Source of the DNA: Microlunatus endophyticus
Lineage (GTDB): Bacteria > Actinomycetota > Actinomycetes > Propionibacteriales > Propionibacteriaceae
Reading direction: 5' to 3'
DNA length: 64,000 nt
NCBI RefSeq assembly: GCF_014646195.1
Contig: NZ_BMMZ01000002.1
Coordinates: 310,001-374,000 of the forward strand
The position numbers were made by a program, and so were the translations under genes. Under the pieces are notes generated by a model. The model did not search any database, was not told the origin of the DNA, and worked only from the letters and a program-made list of their open reading frames with translations. How positions within the stretch are numbered: position 1 is the first letter of the stretch; every line of letters begins with the position of its first letter. Of the stretch, positions 8,834 to 17,876 are shown piece by piece.

Positions 8834-9470
8834 TGAGAGGGAGAGCTCCGACCCCACCTGGATGCGCGCGATGGCGCATCCGCTGCGCTGGCAGATCCTC
8901 GACGTGCTGCGCTCCAGCCCGGAGCCGATGACGGCAACCCAGGTCAGCGAGGAGGTCGGTGAGAGCCCGGCCAATTGCTCGTTCCACCTGCGCACCCTGG
9001 CGAAGTACGGCTTCATCGAGGAGGCAGGCGGCGGCAAAGGGCGCAGCAGGCCGTGGCGCCCACGCGATGTGCAGATCGAGATCAGTGACGAGTCCGGTCC
9101 CGATGCGCCTGCCGGTGCCCGGGCGCTGCGAGACGTCATCCGGACGCGGTCGTTCCAGGCGATCGAGGCGTGGGAGCACGACGAGCACTCCTATCCCCCG
9201 GCCTGGCGGGAGGCAGCCATGTCGGCGGAGTGGGAGCTCAAGCTGACGATCGACGACCTGGCCGAAATCGAGGCCGAGTTCAAGGCGATCCTTGACCGCT
9301 ACACGTCGCGGGAGAAGTCGCCGGACGGCGCGGTCCAGGCGAAGGTCCTGGCCTGGGCGTTCCCGATCGGTACTCCGCCCGAGGCCGCCCCGTCACCCAC
9401 CCGGCGACGCCGCGAGACCTACCTGCGCAGCAGTCGCACTTCGCGCACCGGCACGAACGAGGACCGATGA
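8823..9470 (+). CDS. ArsR-type (HTH_20) transcriptional regulator
   Basis: This 215-residue protein has an N-terminal winged helix (M-R-A-M-A-H-P-L-R-W-Q-I-L-D-V-L, then T-Q-V-S-E-E-V-G-E-S-P-A-N-C-S-F-H-L-R-T-L-A-K-Y-G) and a longer C-terminal region, unlike metal-sensing ArsR; no Cys metal site is seen. Such regulators repress adjacent efflux pumps. ATG 8823 sits in the operator palindrome and has no SD, so the message is probably leaderless. The stop overlaps the ATG of the ABC exporter (ATGA, 9467-9470), indicating translational coupling. Confidence 0.92.
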   Translation: MPFDERESSDPTWMRAMAHPLRWQILDVLRSSPEPMTATQVSEEVGESPANCSFHLRTLAKYGFIEEAGGGKGRSRPWRPRDVQIEISDESGPDAPAGARALRDVIRTRSFQAIEAWEHDEHSYPPAWREAAMSAEWELKLTIDDLAEIEAEFKAILDRYTSREKSPDGAVQAKVLAWAFPIGTPPEAAPSPTRRRRETYLRSSRTSRTGTNEDR

Positions 9471-11263
9471 CCGACAGCACGACGTCGAGCCCGGCCCGCT
9501 TCCGTACGGTCGTCGACGCGGTCCGACTGGTACAACGCGCCGGCGGCGGCGCCTTCCTGGCAACCCTGTTGCTGTTCGCGGCCTCCAGCCTCGGTCTGGT
9601 CGTCGAGCTGATGATCGGCAACCAGCTGTTGAACGTCCTGGTCGGCCACGGCCACAACGCGGTCCTGACACCGCAGATCTGGGCGATGCTGATCATCGTC
9701 GTGGTGATCTCCGGGATCGTCGCGTTCGCCGGTGCTGCCGGTGCCGGACTGCACCGGCTGCTGACCGAGCGGACCATGCGGCACTGCGCGTCGATCACCC
9801 TCGCGCTGGCCGCTCGGGTCCCGCTCCGCGAATTCGAGTCACCGAAGTTCCATGATCGACTCGAACGCGTCCGGCAGAACCACGGCAGCCCGATCCAGAT
9901 CGCGATCGCCGTCCCGCAGCTGGTCTCGGCGGCCATCGGAGCGATCGCAGTGCTGGTCGGGCTGGCGACCATCAATCCGGTCCTGGTGCCGATCACCCTG
10001 GCGTCGGCGGTCCCGATCTGGCTGACCGGACGCAGCAACAGCGACGAGATGTACAGCTTCAGCTTCGGTCACGCCGCCTACGACCGTGCCCGGTTCAATC
10101 TGGAGGCGATCATCAACAAGCGCGAGTCTGCGGCCGAGGTCCGGGCCTTCCGGCTTTCCGGCTATCTTTCCGATCGCTGGTCCGGCTACTACGACGACCG
10201 CATCACCGAGATCACCAGCCTGGTCCGCACCTTCGTCCGCCGTTCCGCCCTCGGCGCGGCGATCGGTGCCGGCGTGCTGGTCGCCGTCTTCGTGATCATT
10301 CTGCTGCTGGTCGGCCATGACGCCATGTCGCTGACCGCAGCCGCTGCCGCCTGTGTTGCGGTGCTGCTGCTGGCGAATCGGTGTCAACAGGCTGCCACCA
10401 GTGCGGCACAGTTGGTCGAGCACAGCCACTACGTCGGCGAGTTCCTCGAGCTGGGCGACTGGGCCGACCGGCTGCCGAGCCCGACAGAGGTCACCGTGCA
10501 AGCTTTCACGTCGCTCCGGGCCGACGATGTCAGCTTCAGCTATCCCGCCGCCGCCCGGCCGGCTCTCGAGCACGTCTCGTTCACGATCGGCCGCGGCGAG
10601 GTGATCGCCATCGTCGGGCCGAACGGGTCCGGCAAGACCACGCTGGCCAAACTGCTGGCCGGGCTCTACCCGCCGACCGACGGCGTGATCAACTGGGACG
10701 ACAGACCGCTGTCCACGATCACCACCGATGGCGGCCTCTCCGAGGTCGGGGTCGTCTTCCAGGAATTCGGCCGCTACTGGTTCTCGGCGTCCGACAACAT
10801 CGCCGTCGGCGCCGTGGGACGGGCCGGTGATCACGACGCGATCCAGGCGGCGGCCGACCGGGCCGGCGTCACCGAATTCGTGACTGCTCTCCCCCGGGGA
10901 TTCGACACTCCCCTGGGCGTCGAGGTCGAGGGCGGCACCGACCTCTCCGGTGGCCAGTGGCAGCGGATCGCGATCGCTCGGGTGCTGTTCCGCGACGCCT
11001 CCTTCCTGATCATGGACGAACCGACTGCGGCACTGGATGCCGAGGCCGAGGCGGCACTCTTCGAGACCATCGGTGATCTTGCCCAGGGTCGGACGGTCGT
11101 GCTGATCTCACACCGGTTCTCCACCGTCCGCTCGGCGGACCGGATCCTGGTCCTCGACCACGGCAGGCTCATCGAGGAGGGCTCCCATCCCCAGCTGATG
11201 GCACTCAACGGACGCTACGCGCGGATGTATTCCTTGCAGGCCAAGGCGTACGCCTCGGTCTGA
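9467..11263 (+). CDS. ABC exporter, fused permease and ATP-binding protein
   Basis: This 598-residue half-transporter has about six membrane segments in residues 25-310, followed by a nucleotide-binding domain with Walker A G-P-N-G-S-G-K-T-T-L-A-K, Q-loop V-V-F-Q-E-F, signature L-S-G-G-Q-W-Q-R-I-A-I-A-R and Walker B F-L-I-M-D-E-P-T-A-A-L-D. It would act as a homodimer or with a partner elsewhere, since only one half gene is present. Context (ArsR-type repressor in a shared operon) suggests efflux of a toxic compound, antibiotic or peptide. The substrate is unknown. Confidence 0.93.
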   Translation: MTDSTTSSPARFRTVVDAVRLVQRAGGGAFLATLLLFAASSLGLVVELMIGNQLLNVLVGHGHNAVLTPQIWAMLIIVVVISGIVAFAGAAGAGLHRLLTERTMRHCASITLALAARVPLREFESPKFHDRLERVRQNHGSPIQIAIAVPQLVSAAIGAIAVLVGLATINPVLVPITLASAVPIWLTGRSNSDEMYSFSFGHAAYDRARFNLEAIINKRESAAEVRAFRLSGYLSDRWSGYYDDRITEITSLVRTFVRRSALGAAIGAGVLVAVFVIILLLVGHDAMSLTAAAAACVAVLLLANRCQQAATSAAQLVEHSHYVGEFLELGDWADRLPSPTEVTVQAFTSLRADDVSFSYPAAARPALEHVSFTIGRGEVIAIVGPNGSGKTTLAKLLAGLYPPTDGVINWDDRPLSTITTDGGLSEVGVVFQEFGRYWFSASDNIAVGAVGRAGDHDAIQAAADRAGVTEFVTALPRGFDTPLGVEVEGGTDLSGGQWQRIAIARVLFRDASFLIMDEPTAALDAEAEAALFETIGDLAQGRTVVLISHRFSTVRSADRILVLDHGRLIEEGSHPQLMALNGRYARMYSLQAKAYASV

Positions 11264-11270
11264 TCACGCC

Positions 11271-12272
11271 TCACCCGCGGGCTGGCCGCCCACCAAGATC
11301 AGCCACGAGATTACGCAGGTGGTCGGCAGCGAGGTGGGTCGCCCGGCCGTCGTCATCGGTGAACCACTGCAACTCGCCGACCGCACCCAGCCGGGCGAAG
11401 GGCAACAACATCTCCTCCGCGGACGGATCGAGCGGGCCTCCGGCGGCCACGTAGTCCTGCCAGACTTGCTGCGGCGACACCGCGGGATCCGAGTAGGCCA
11501 ATCCTGCGACCTCGGCGGCGAGTGGCTCGATCCGACAGTCGTCGGTGTCGATAATGCCGACGAGTTGGCCATCGCGGTAGAGCTGGTTGCGCGCATTGAG
11601 ATCGGCGTGCACCACCGCGCGCGGTTCGTCGGGATGATCATGGCACCAGCTGCGGACCTGCTCATCGAGCTCGGCGACGGCGCCGTCGACGACGCCGACG
11701 TCCGCCATGATCTCCGATCCGTCACCGAACCGTCCGATCACTGCCGACCGGACCGGGAGCCACTGATCAGTTGCAGCAAGATCGTCGATCGAGCGGGCAC
11801 CCGGTCGCTGTGGGAGATCGATCTCCAGCGACCTTCGATGCAACTGTGCCATCACCGCAGCGAGCTGCCGGGCGCGCAGTACCGGATCGATGCCGGTCCC
11901 CGGCACGCCGTCGCAGAACGGGTACACAGTGATCACGTGACCGTTGATCACCGGATGCACCTCCGTCTCGGGCGCGACGACCTGCCGGACGGACGACCAG
12001 GCCGCGACAACACGGTCCTCGTATCTGACCTGCTCGAGGGTCCGCTCCGTCCGGCTCACCCGCAGCACCCGATCATGGTCGGCACAATGCAGCCGCCAGG
12101 ACTGGTTGAGCAGTCCTTCGGACAACAGGGCGGCACCGGTCGCAGCGACGCGATACTGCTCATACGCCGCCTCGATCACCCGGTCGGCGGTCAGCCAGAG
12201 CGGCTGCCAGCCCCAGTCCGGGCCGTCGTAGTAGTGCAGGCCATCCACGGAGAGCTCACCGCGAGCCGGCAT
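11271..12272 (-). CDS. APH-fold phosphotransferase (aminoglycoside phosphotransferase family)
   Basis: This 333-residue protein has the kinase catalytic loop V-V-H-A-D-L-N-A-R-N-Q-L-Y (Brenner-type HxDxxxxN) and a following D-T-D-D metal motif (G-I-I-D-T-D-D). A small N-lobe is indicated by L-N-Q-S-W-R-L and V-L-R-V-S-R. The substrate could be an antibiotic, homoserine, choline or another small molecule. Its ATG overlaps the stop of the ribosomal protection gene by 1 nt (TGATG), so the two are translated together. This supports, but does not prove, a resistance role. It ends 7 nt from the convergent ABC exporter. Confidence 0.85.
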   Translation of the reverse strand: MPARGELSVDGLHYYDGPDWGWQPLWLTADRVIEAAYEQYRVAATGAALLSEGLLNQSWRLHCADHDRVLRVSRTERTLEQVRYEDRVVAAWSSVRQVVAPETEVHPVINGHVITVYPFCDGVPGTGIDPVLRARQLAAVMAQLHRRSLEIDLPQRPGARSIDDLAATDQWLPVRSAVIGRFGDGSEIMADVGVVDGAVAELDEQVRSWCHDHPDEPRAVVHADLNARNQLYRDGQLVGIIDTDDCRIEPLAAEVAGLAYSDPAVSPQQVWQDYVAAGGPLDPSAEEMLLPFARLGAVGELQWFTDDDGRATHLAADHLRNLVADLGGRPARG

Positions 12273-14311
12273 CAGATCCGCGCTCCTTTTCCTCGCGTGG
12301 CACGCAACAGGTATTCGCTGCGGTCCAGCGGATTTCGGTCCGTACGTCGTCGCTCGGGCGGCCGGCCGACGACCGGACGGTAGCGGTCGAACGGACTGTC
12401 CAGGACGCCTTCGCCCCGGGTCAATGACGGCAGCTCCTGTTCCAAGCCGTGTACCTCACCGGCCGGGATATCGCCCTCCATGACCACCACTGTGCCATCG
12501 GTCACCGGCGGCTGCGGGATCGCCCCGTGCGCTGCCAGGACCGGGTAGATCCTGTCCAGCAGCGCCGCCGGCAACTCGAGACGGAAGCGGTGGACGGGCT
12601 CCAACACCTCGGTAGCGGCGGATCGCAGGGCGGCCATCACCACGAGTGGAGTGAGGTCACGGAAGTCGGCCCCGGTGCTGGACATTGACTTGCTGAATCC
12701 CTGATGTGCATGGCTCTGGCGCGGCGCGTAGCCAGTGTGCGTCAGGGTGATCCGCGCATCGATCAGCTGCCACCCGTGCAACGCCTGCCGGCAGGTCTCG
12801 TACACCGTCTCCTCGACCGCGGTGAAGAAGGCGACCGGCATCGTGCCGTGCACGCTCTTCTCCAGGTCGAAAGTGATTCCGCTGCCGCCGGCCTCCGGTT
12901 CGACCCGCAGCCCGACGGTCGCCAGGAACGGATTGGCCGCGTCCCGCATGAATTCGACCGCCGTCCCGACGCCGACCGGCCGCTCGACGCAGATCGTCGA
13001 GCTCTCCGAGAAGGTCGCATCGATTCCGAAGTCGGTCAGCAGGGTCGCCCCGATCACCTCCTTCTGCACCTCGCCGTACAGACAGACCGAGAGCTCGCCG
13101 TGGGCGTCGTCCTGGCGAACGTTGATCAGCGGATCCTGTTCGGCCAGCTGGTCGAGCGCAACCCGGAGAGGGCCCCGGTCGGCATCGTCCACCGGGCTCA
13201 CAACGGTCTCCAGCGTCGGCGCGGTGAAGTAGTGATCAAGCCGGTGCCGGGCACCGGTTCCAATTTGATCACCGATCCGGGCCTCGGCCAGTCCCCAGAG
13301 CTTGCCGATCCGGCCCGCCTCCAGCGGACCGCCGGTCGGCTCGCCGGCGCGATCGAAGACGGTGATCCTGGACACCTTCTGCTGCGTGGTCCGGTCGTCG
13401 GAGCCGAGTAGTGTGACCATGTCCCGTTCGGCGATCCGGCCCCCGAACGACCGCACGTACGCGATCTTCTCGCCGCGGGTGCCGCGATCGATCTTGAACA
13501 CCACTCCGGACGGATCGGCGTCAGTCACCGGCTCGGTCGCCGGCAGGATGTCCGCGATCACCGCCATCAGCTGATCCATCCCGGCACCGGTGATCGCGGA
13601 TCCGAAGATCACCGGGCAGACCTGGCAGCGGATCGTCTGTGACACCAACGATGCCCCGAGCCTGCCCGCCGAGAGGTGCCTGTCGGCGACGAAGTCGTCG
13701 AGCAGTTGATCATCGCCACGGCTCAGGCGCTCGACCAGAGAATCATGGAAGATCGGGTCTGTGGACGCGTACGCGATCGTACGGGCACGGCGGGAACCGG
13801 CCTCCTCGACCCGCGACAGCGGTACCACGGCGACCCTGAGCCGGGCTTCGATCTCGGCCAGCAGTTCGTCGGTCCGGGCGCCGGCCCGATCGATCTTGTT
13901 CACCAGGATCAGCGTCGGCACGCCGACCCGCCGTAGCGCGCGGGTCAGGACACGGGTCTGGGCCTGAACGCCCTCGACAGCCGAGATCACCAGGATGACG
14001 CAGTCCAGGATGTCGAGGACCCGCTCGACCTCGGCGATGAAATCGGGATGGCCAGGAGTGTCGATGAGATTGATGACCCGAGCCCGGTCGCCGCTGCCGG
14101 TGACGAAGGAGGTCACGGCCGTCTTGATCGTGATCCCGCGCTGACGTTCCAGCGCAAGGGTGTCGGTCTGGGTGTCGCCGGAGTCGACCCGGCCGAGATG
14201 GTCGATGACGCCCGCGGTGTAGAGCAGCCGCTCGGTCAGGCTGGTCTTACCGGCGTCGACATGGGCGAGAATTCCAAGATTGAGCGTGCGCAACGGGGTG
14301 CTGGTCCTCAC
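12272..14311 (-). CDS. TetM/OtrA-type ribosomal protection GTPase
   Basis: This 679-residue EF-G-like protein starts N-L-G-I-L-A-H-V-D-A-G-K-T-S-L-T-E and continues with E-R-Q-R-G-I-T-I-K-T, D-T-P-G-H (G3) and N-K-I-D (G4). The length and the R-G-I-T-I-K-T-A-V-T-S-F region match ribosomal protection proteins (about 640-680 aa) better than EF-G (about 700). The family removes tetracycline from the ribosome; OtrA-type members in actinobacteria serve intrinsic or self-resistance. The start is GTG 14311: the frame is closed by TGA 12 nt upstream and no SD precedes it. An SD-bearing leader ORF overlaps this start. Confidence 0.9.
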   Translation of the reverse strand: MRTSTPLRTLNLGILAHVDAGKTSLTERLLYTAGVIDHLGRVDSGDTQTDTLALERQRGITIKTAVTSFVTGSGDRARVINLIDTPGHPDFIAEVERVLDILDCVILVISAVEGVQAQTRVLTRALRRVGVPTLILVNKIDRAGARTDELLAEIEARLRVAVVPLSRVEEAGSRRARTIAYASTDPIFHDSLVERLSRGDDQLLDDFVADRHLSAGRLGASLVSQTIRCQVCPVIFGSAITGAGMDQLMAVIADILPATEPVTDADPSGVVFKIDRGTRGEKIAYVRSFGGRIAERDMVTLLGSDDRTTQQKVSRITVFDRAGEPTGGPLEAGRIGKLWGLAEARIGDQIGTGARHRLDHYFTAPTLETVVSPVDDADRGPLRVALDQLAEQDPLINVRQDDAHGELSVCLYGEVQKEVIGATLLTDFGIDATFSESSTICVERPVGVGTAVEFMRDAANPFLATVGLRVEPEAGGSGITFDLEKSVHGTMPVAFFTAVEETVYETCRQALHGWQLIDARITLTHTGYAPRQSHAHQGFSKSMSSTGADFRDLTPLVVMAALRSAATEVLEPVHRFRLELPAALLDRIYPVLAAHGAIPQPPVTDGTVVVMEGDIPAGEVHGLEQELPSLTRGEGVLDSPFDRYRPVVGRPPERRRTDRNPLDRSEYLLRATRGKGARI

Positions 14312-14357
14312 GGATAGACATCAGAAGAACTGGGGTGGACCAACCCGTTGCACGCAT
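14247..14357 (-). CDS. Possible 36-aa leader ORF overlapping the ribosomal protection gene start
   Basis: ATG 14357 has AGGAG at 14363-14367 with a 5-nt spacer, the best ribosome-binding site in the region. The frame reads M-R-A-T-G-W-S-T-P-V-L-L-M-S-I-R and stops at TAA 14247-14249, inside the ribosomal protection gene but in another frame. The main gene's GTG (14311) has no SD, so ribosomes may reach it through this ORF. It could be a regulatory leader peptide or only a coupling device. I could not check conservation. Confidence 0.45.
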   Translation of the reverse strand: MRATGWSTPVLLMSIREDQHPVAHAQSWNSRPCRRR

Positions 14358-14661
14358 GTCAGCTCCTGATCGTGAGGTCGCCGGCGACGCCGCCGCGTCC
14401 GTTTGCCGGACTCGCCAGGATTCTCGATCGGCCGCCCGGCCAGGTCAACTCATTTCTCCGGTTTCGACTCTCCGCAGGCTTCGGCTTCGACGCTCCGGCA
14501 CTGCCACACACCGCTGGAGCGCCCCACTGCCCCAGGATTCGCGCAGGATTCCCTTATCCAGCGCGCGCCACTCCTGTCACAACAGGTCTAATGTTCGGAT
14601 AGTCGGTCGAGCCGGGGAAGGCGCTTAACTCGACGGGTCCTGCGCAGAAAGTGGGGTTGCG
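14312..14661. other. 350-bp divergent intergenic region
   Basis: The left half holds the leader ORF and promoter of the ribosomal protection gene. The right half, upstream of the PP2C gene, has a small inverted repeat CCTGT-CACA-ACAGG around 14573-14586 followed by TAATGT, a possible -10. No other gene is seen. Confidence 0.5.
14420..14448 (-). promoter_or_regulatory. Promoter for the ribosomal protection/APH operon
   Basis: On the minus strand, -35 TTGACC (14443-14448) is separated by 17 nt from -10 GAGAAT (14420-14425). Transcription would begin near 14413 and leave a ~100-nt leader holding the 36-aa ORF. Confidence 0.5.
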
Positions 14662-15513
14662 TTGCTGAGATTCCGCTACGCGGCGAAGAGCCATCCTGGG
14701 CTGCTGCGCGGCAACAACGAGGATGCCGGTTATGCCGGCGCCTATTTGCTGCTGGTGGCCGACGGCGTCGGTGGTGCTGCAGCAGGCGAGATCGCATCGG
14801 CCAGTACGGCCTATGTCACCAGCACGGTGTCCATGATCAGCGAGGGCGACCCGATGGCCGTCCTGGCGCAGGCGATCGACTTCGCCCATCAGCATTTGCG
14901 CGACGGCGTCCGGATGGATCCCTTGCGGGACGGGATGTCGACCACGCTGACCGCCGTTCTCGGTGATGGCGAGCGCTTCGCTCTGGCCCATATCGGCGAT
15001 TCACGTGGCTATCTGTGGCGACAAGGATCGCTGCATCGGATCACCCGTGATCACACGCTGGTGCAGATGATGCTGGATTCCGGCCAGTTGCGGTCCGAGG
15101 ACGTGGCAACGTTTCCCTACCGGTCGGTCATCGCCCGCTCGGTCACCCACGAGGAACCGCCGGAGCCGGACCTGTGCCTCCTGGACCTGCAACCCGGCGA
15201 CCGGCTGTTGCTCGCCAGCGACGGCCTGACCGACTTGGTGGACGACGAGCTGCTGTGCTCGACGGTGACCGATCATGATCTCGAGTCGGGCGTCCAGGCG
15301 CTGGTCGAGCTGGCCCTGGCCGCCGGCGGTCGGGACAACATCACCTGCATCATCGGCGAGGTCGAGGCCGGGGACCTGATCAATCCGCGCGGGATCATGG
15401 TGGGCGCCGCCGCGGATCCGCACAACCTGATCGACGGCGCTGCGGTGCACATCGATCACCGGGCGCCGCAGCGAACCGCCCGCCTGCAGACGCTGCTCGA
15501 ATCGGCCGGGTGA
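14662..15513 (+). CDS. PP2C-family serine/threonine protein phosphatase
   Basis: This 283-residue enzyme has the motifs of the bacterial PPM family: L-L-R-G-N-N-E-D-A-G, L-L-V-A-D-G-V-G-G-A-A-A-G (metal Asp), G-M-S-T-T-L-T-A-V, A-H-I-G-D-S-R-G-Y and G-G-R-D-N-I-T-C-I. It is soluble and lacks the C-terminal membrane segment of PstP, so it is not the division-cluster phosphatase. No Ser/Thr kinase gene is adjacent. The start is TTG 14662, chosen because homology begins there. Confidence 0.92.
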   Translation: MLRFRYAAKSHPGLLRGNNEDAGYAGAYLLLVADGVGGAAAGEIASASTAYVTSTVSMISEGDPMAVLAQAIDFAHQHLRDGVRMDPLRDGMSTTLTAVLGDGERFALAHIGDSRGYLWRQGSLHRITRDHTLVQMMLDSGQLRSEDVATFPYRSVIARSVTHEEPPEPDLCLLDLQPGDRLLLASDGLTDLVDDELLCSTVTDHDLESGVQALVELALAAGGRDNITCIIGEVEAGDLINPRGIMVGAAADPHNLIDGAAVHIDHRAPQRTARLQTLLESAG

Positions 15514-15554
15514 GATCCCGCCCCGGGATCCGTCCGGTTCGGGCAGATGCAGCC

Positions 15555-16436
15555 TCAGCGCGGGGCGACAGCGATCACGGTCACCGTTCCCGGGGCTATC
15601 TCGGTGAATCCGGCATCGCGGACGGCGAGCGCCCGGTGATTTCGCCAGCCGGCAGCCGGGTCGGCGACCAGGGAGCTGAGCTCCTGCCACGTCCGAGCAT
15701 CGGCGCGGTGCGCGTCGACCGGGCAGCCACGGGCGTACCAGCGCTGCAGCGGGGTTGATTCCTGGCCAGGATCCCCACCGGGGTCCCCGCCCGCCAGCAG
15801 CGCCGCCGCGATCATGCCCGCGTGCCCGGTCTGGGCCATGGTCTTGCCGAGCGTCATCACCGGCTCCTCAGGCACCCAGACCCGGAGTGCGTCGCCGTCG
15901 GGCGCTCCGGCCGGTGGTTGGTCGACCGGAGCGTCGGTACCTCCGACCTGTAGTTTGGCGACCCGCTTGTCCAACCGACTCACGAGCTCCGGCAACAACA
16001 CCCGCACCTCGGTGTCGCCATCGGACAGGGTCAGCCCCGGGAGGTCGGCAGTCGCCTCCCACTGAGCGCCGCGACCGCGCCGGGTGACCTTGCGGATGTG
16101 CCCAGCGGCATAATCGCTGATCGCCCGCCGCCACGTCGGATCAGTGTCGATCCGAGGATCAAGGCAGAGCCGCGCAGCGCCGCTGGCCGCCAACCGGACC
16201 GCGGCATGCCAGGACGGGATCCGATCCCGTTCCATCCGCAGGATCAGCTGCATTGCGCGAATCTGATCCGGGTTCTCGTCACGGTCGTCGAGGACTTCAC
16301 CCGTGTCCAGGCCGAGCCAGTAGGCGTACCGGCTGCGGAGCGGGGCCAAAGTATCTGTCGCATCGTCCGCGGACTCGGGTCCGATCTGGTAGACCGACTG
16401 GTGCAGCGCCCGGCCCGCCGACTGTTCGTTCGTCAC
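15555..16436 (-). CDS. PTH2-like (peptidyl-tRNA hydrolase 2 domain) protein
   Basis: This 293-residue protein has a PTH2-like core in its C-terminal half: M-T-L-G-K-T-M-A-Q-T-G-H-A-G-M (about residues 190-205, resembling the K-x-x-A-Q-x-x-H-A motif of Pth2), ending G-T-V-T-V-I-A-V-A. The N-terminal ~180 residues are an extension common in actinobacterial members and absent from archaeal Pth2 (about 115 aa). The true role may or may not be peptidyl-tRNA hydrolysis. GTG 16436 is chosen with AGGA 7 nt upstream; the longer frame upstream overlaps the next gene's promoter. Confidence 0.75.
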   Translation of the reverse strand: MTNEQSAGRALHQSVYQIGPESADDATDTLAPLRSRYAYWLGLDTGEVLDDRDENPDQIRAMQLILRMERDRIPSWHAAVRLAASGAARLCLDPRIDTDPTWRRAISDYAAGHIRKVTRRGRGAQWEATADLPGLTLSDGDTEVRVLLPELVSRLDKRVAKLQVGGTDAPVDQPPAGAPDGDALRVWVPEEPVMTLGKTMAQTGHAGMIAAALLAGGDPGGDPGQESTPLQRWYARGCPVDAHRADARTWQELSSLVADPAAGWRNHRALAVRDAGFTEIAPGTVTVIAVAPR

Positions 16437-16547
16437 TCCCCCATCCTGCCGTGCGGGCCGACGCGATTGAGACCGGCTGCCGCCGGATTGTCCCCTGGTC
16501 CGGTTAGGATTCCCGGCAACCACCTCGAGGGAGCGACGAAACACGCT

Positions 16548-17876
16548 GTGACCACGATCCTGATCCGGGCCCATAAGGACCCCTTCCGAGTAGCGACCGC
16601 CGGGCAGACACTGCGGCGCAACCTGATCGGCGGCAACGTCGGCAACCTCGTCTTCAGCCAGTCCGTCTGCCGCCTGCTCAGCACGTCCGACGCCCAGATC
16701 CGTACGGCCGCACTACCGCGGAAACAGGACCCGGCACCGTACGAGCGGCTGGTGCTCCCGTTGGCCAACGCATTCCGGCCGGGCTTCGGCCAGACGATCG
16801 ACCGGCTGACGGAGTTGCTGGAGCGGACATCGGTGCCGACGACGGTGCTCGGGGTCGGTGCCCAAGCAGGCTTGAACGGCAAACCCGACCGCCGGCTCGA
16901 CCGGACCGTTCGCCGCTTCGTCACCGCGGCGCTCCGGATCGGCACCGGACCGATCGGTGTTCGCGGCGAGTTCACCCGCGACTATCTCGTCGGTCTGGGC
17001 TTCGCCGACGACGAGGTCGCGATCATCGGCTGCCCGTCGATGTTCATGTGGGGTCCGGATCTTCAGGTCACCAAGCGTGTGCGCGAGCTCGACCGGTATT
17101 CGCCGATCGCGCTCAACATCAGCCCGTACGTCCCCCAGGTCGGTGCGATCTCCCGCGACCAGCCGGCCAGGTACCCGAACATGATCTACTTCGGCCAGAA
17201 CCTGCAGACCCTGGGGCTGCTGATCACGGGCCATTACCCGGCCGACCCCGATGCCAAGGTGCGCTCGGTGGGCGGCCCGGTCGACCTTGACCATCCGCTG
17301 CTCGAGCAGGACCGGACCAGGTTCTTCCTCGACGCGACCACCTGGATCGAGCACCTGAAGAGCTATGAGTTCTCCTTCGGCACCCGGATCCACGGCAACA
17401 TCGCCGCGCTGCTGGCCGGTGTGCCGGCCCTGGTGCTGGTCCACGACGCCCGGACCCGCGAGCTCGCCGAATACCACCAGATCCCGCATCGGCTGATCAG
17501 CGACCGTCCGGAGGAGCTCGACGCCGCCGAGCTGTATGCGGCCACCGACTGGGATCCGATGACCAAGTCCCACCCGGACCGCTGGGCGGTCTTCGACGAA
17601 TTCCTGTCCCAGCACGGATTGCGTACGGTCTTCGCGGCCGGCGAGGACCGCGGCGCTGACTTCGACCGGCGGCTGGCGGCAACCGACTTCCCCGGCCCCG
17701 TCCGGACGCTGAAGGGCCTGCCGCTGCACGAGCTCTATGCGATGCGGGACGAGCTGAACCGGCTGCGGACCGAGAGCCGGAGGCGTTCAGGCCCGGTCGC
17801 AGACCGTCTTGTCGCCGCCGGCCGGACGGGCCTGCGGCGTGTCCGCCGGGGTGTCGATCGGGTCCGCAACCGCTAG
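16548..17876 (+). CDS. Polysaccharide pyruvyl transferase family protein
   Basis: This 442-residue protein shows the pyruvyl transferase pattern: R-R-N-L-I-G-G-N-V-G-N-L-V-F early, V-L-G-V-G-A-Q-A-G-L in the middle, V-R-G-E-F-T-R-D-Y-L, I-I-G-C-P-S-M-F, then E-F-S-F-G-T-R-I-H-G-N-I-A-A-L-L-A-G-V-P-A (the conserved R-I-H-G). The family adds ketal-linked pyruvate to cell-surface glycans. The start is GTG 16548. The basic C-terminal tail (R-R-V-R-R-G-V-D-R-V-R-N-R) is encoded on the opposite strand from the yczE-like C-terminus; the two coding regions overlap by 90 bp. It is 7 kb from the teichoic-type locus, so a shared role is plausible but unproven. Confidence 0.88.
   Translation: MTTILIRAHKDPFRVATAGQTLRRNLIGGNVGNLVFSQSVCRLLSTSDAQIRTAALPRKQDPAPYERLVLPLANAFRPGFGQTIDRLTELLERTSVPTTVLGVGAQAGLNGKPDRRLDRTVRRFVTAALRIGTGPIGVRGEFTRDYLVGLGFADDEVAIIGCPSMFMWGPDLQVTKRVRELDRYSPIALNISPYVPQVGAISRDQPARYPNMIYFGQNLQTLGLLITGHYPADPDAKVRSVGGPVDLDHPLLEQDRTRFFLDATTWIEHLKSYEFSFGTRIHGNIAALLAGVPALVLVHDARTRELAEYHQIPHRLISDRPEELDAAELYAATDWDPMTKSHPDRWAVFDEFLSQHGLRTVFAAGEDRGADFDRRLAATDFPGPVRTLKGLPLHELYAMRDELNRLRTESRRRSGPVADRLVAAGRTGLRRVRRGVDRVRNR

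Noticed and set aside
11271..14311. Acquired resistance island
   Set aside because: No mobile element, integrase or base-composition break flanks the genes; intrinsic actinobacterial OtrA-type genes are equally likely.
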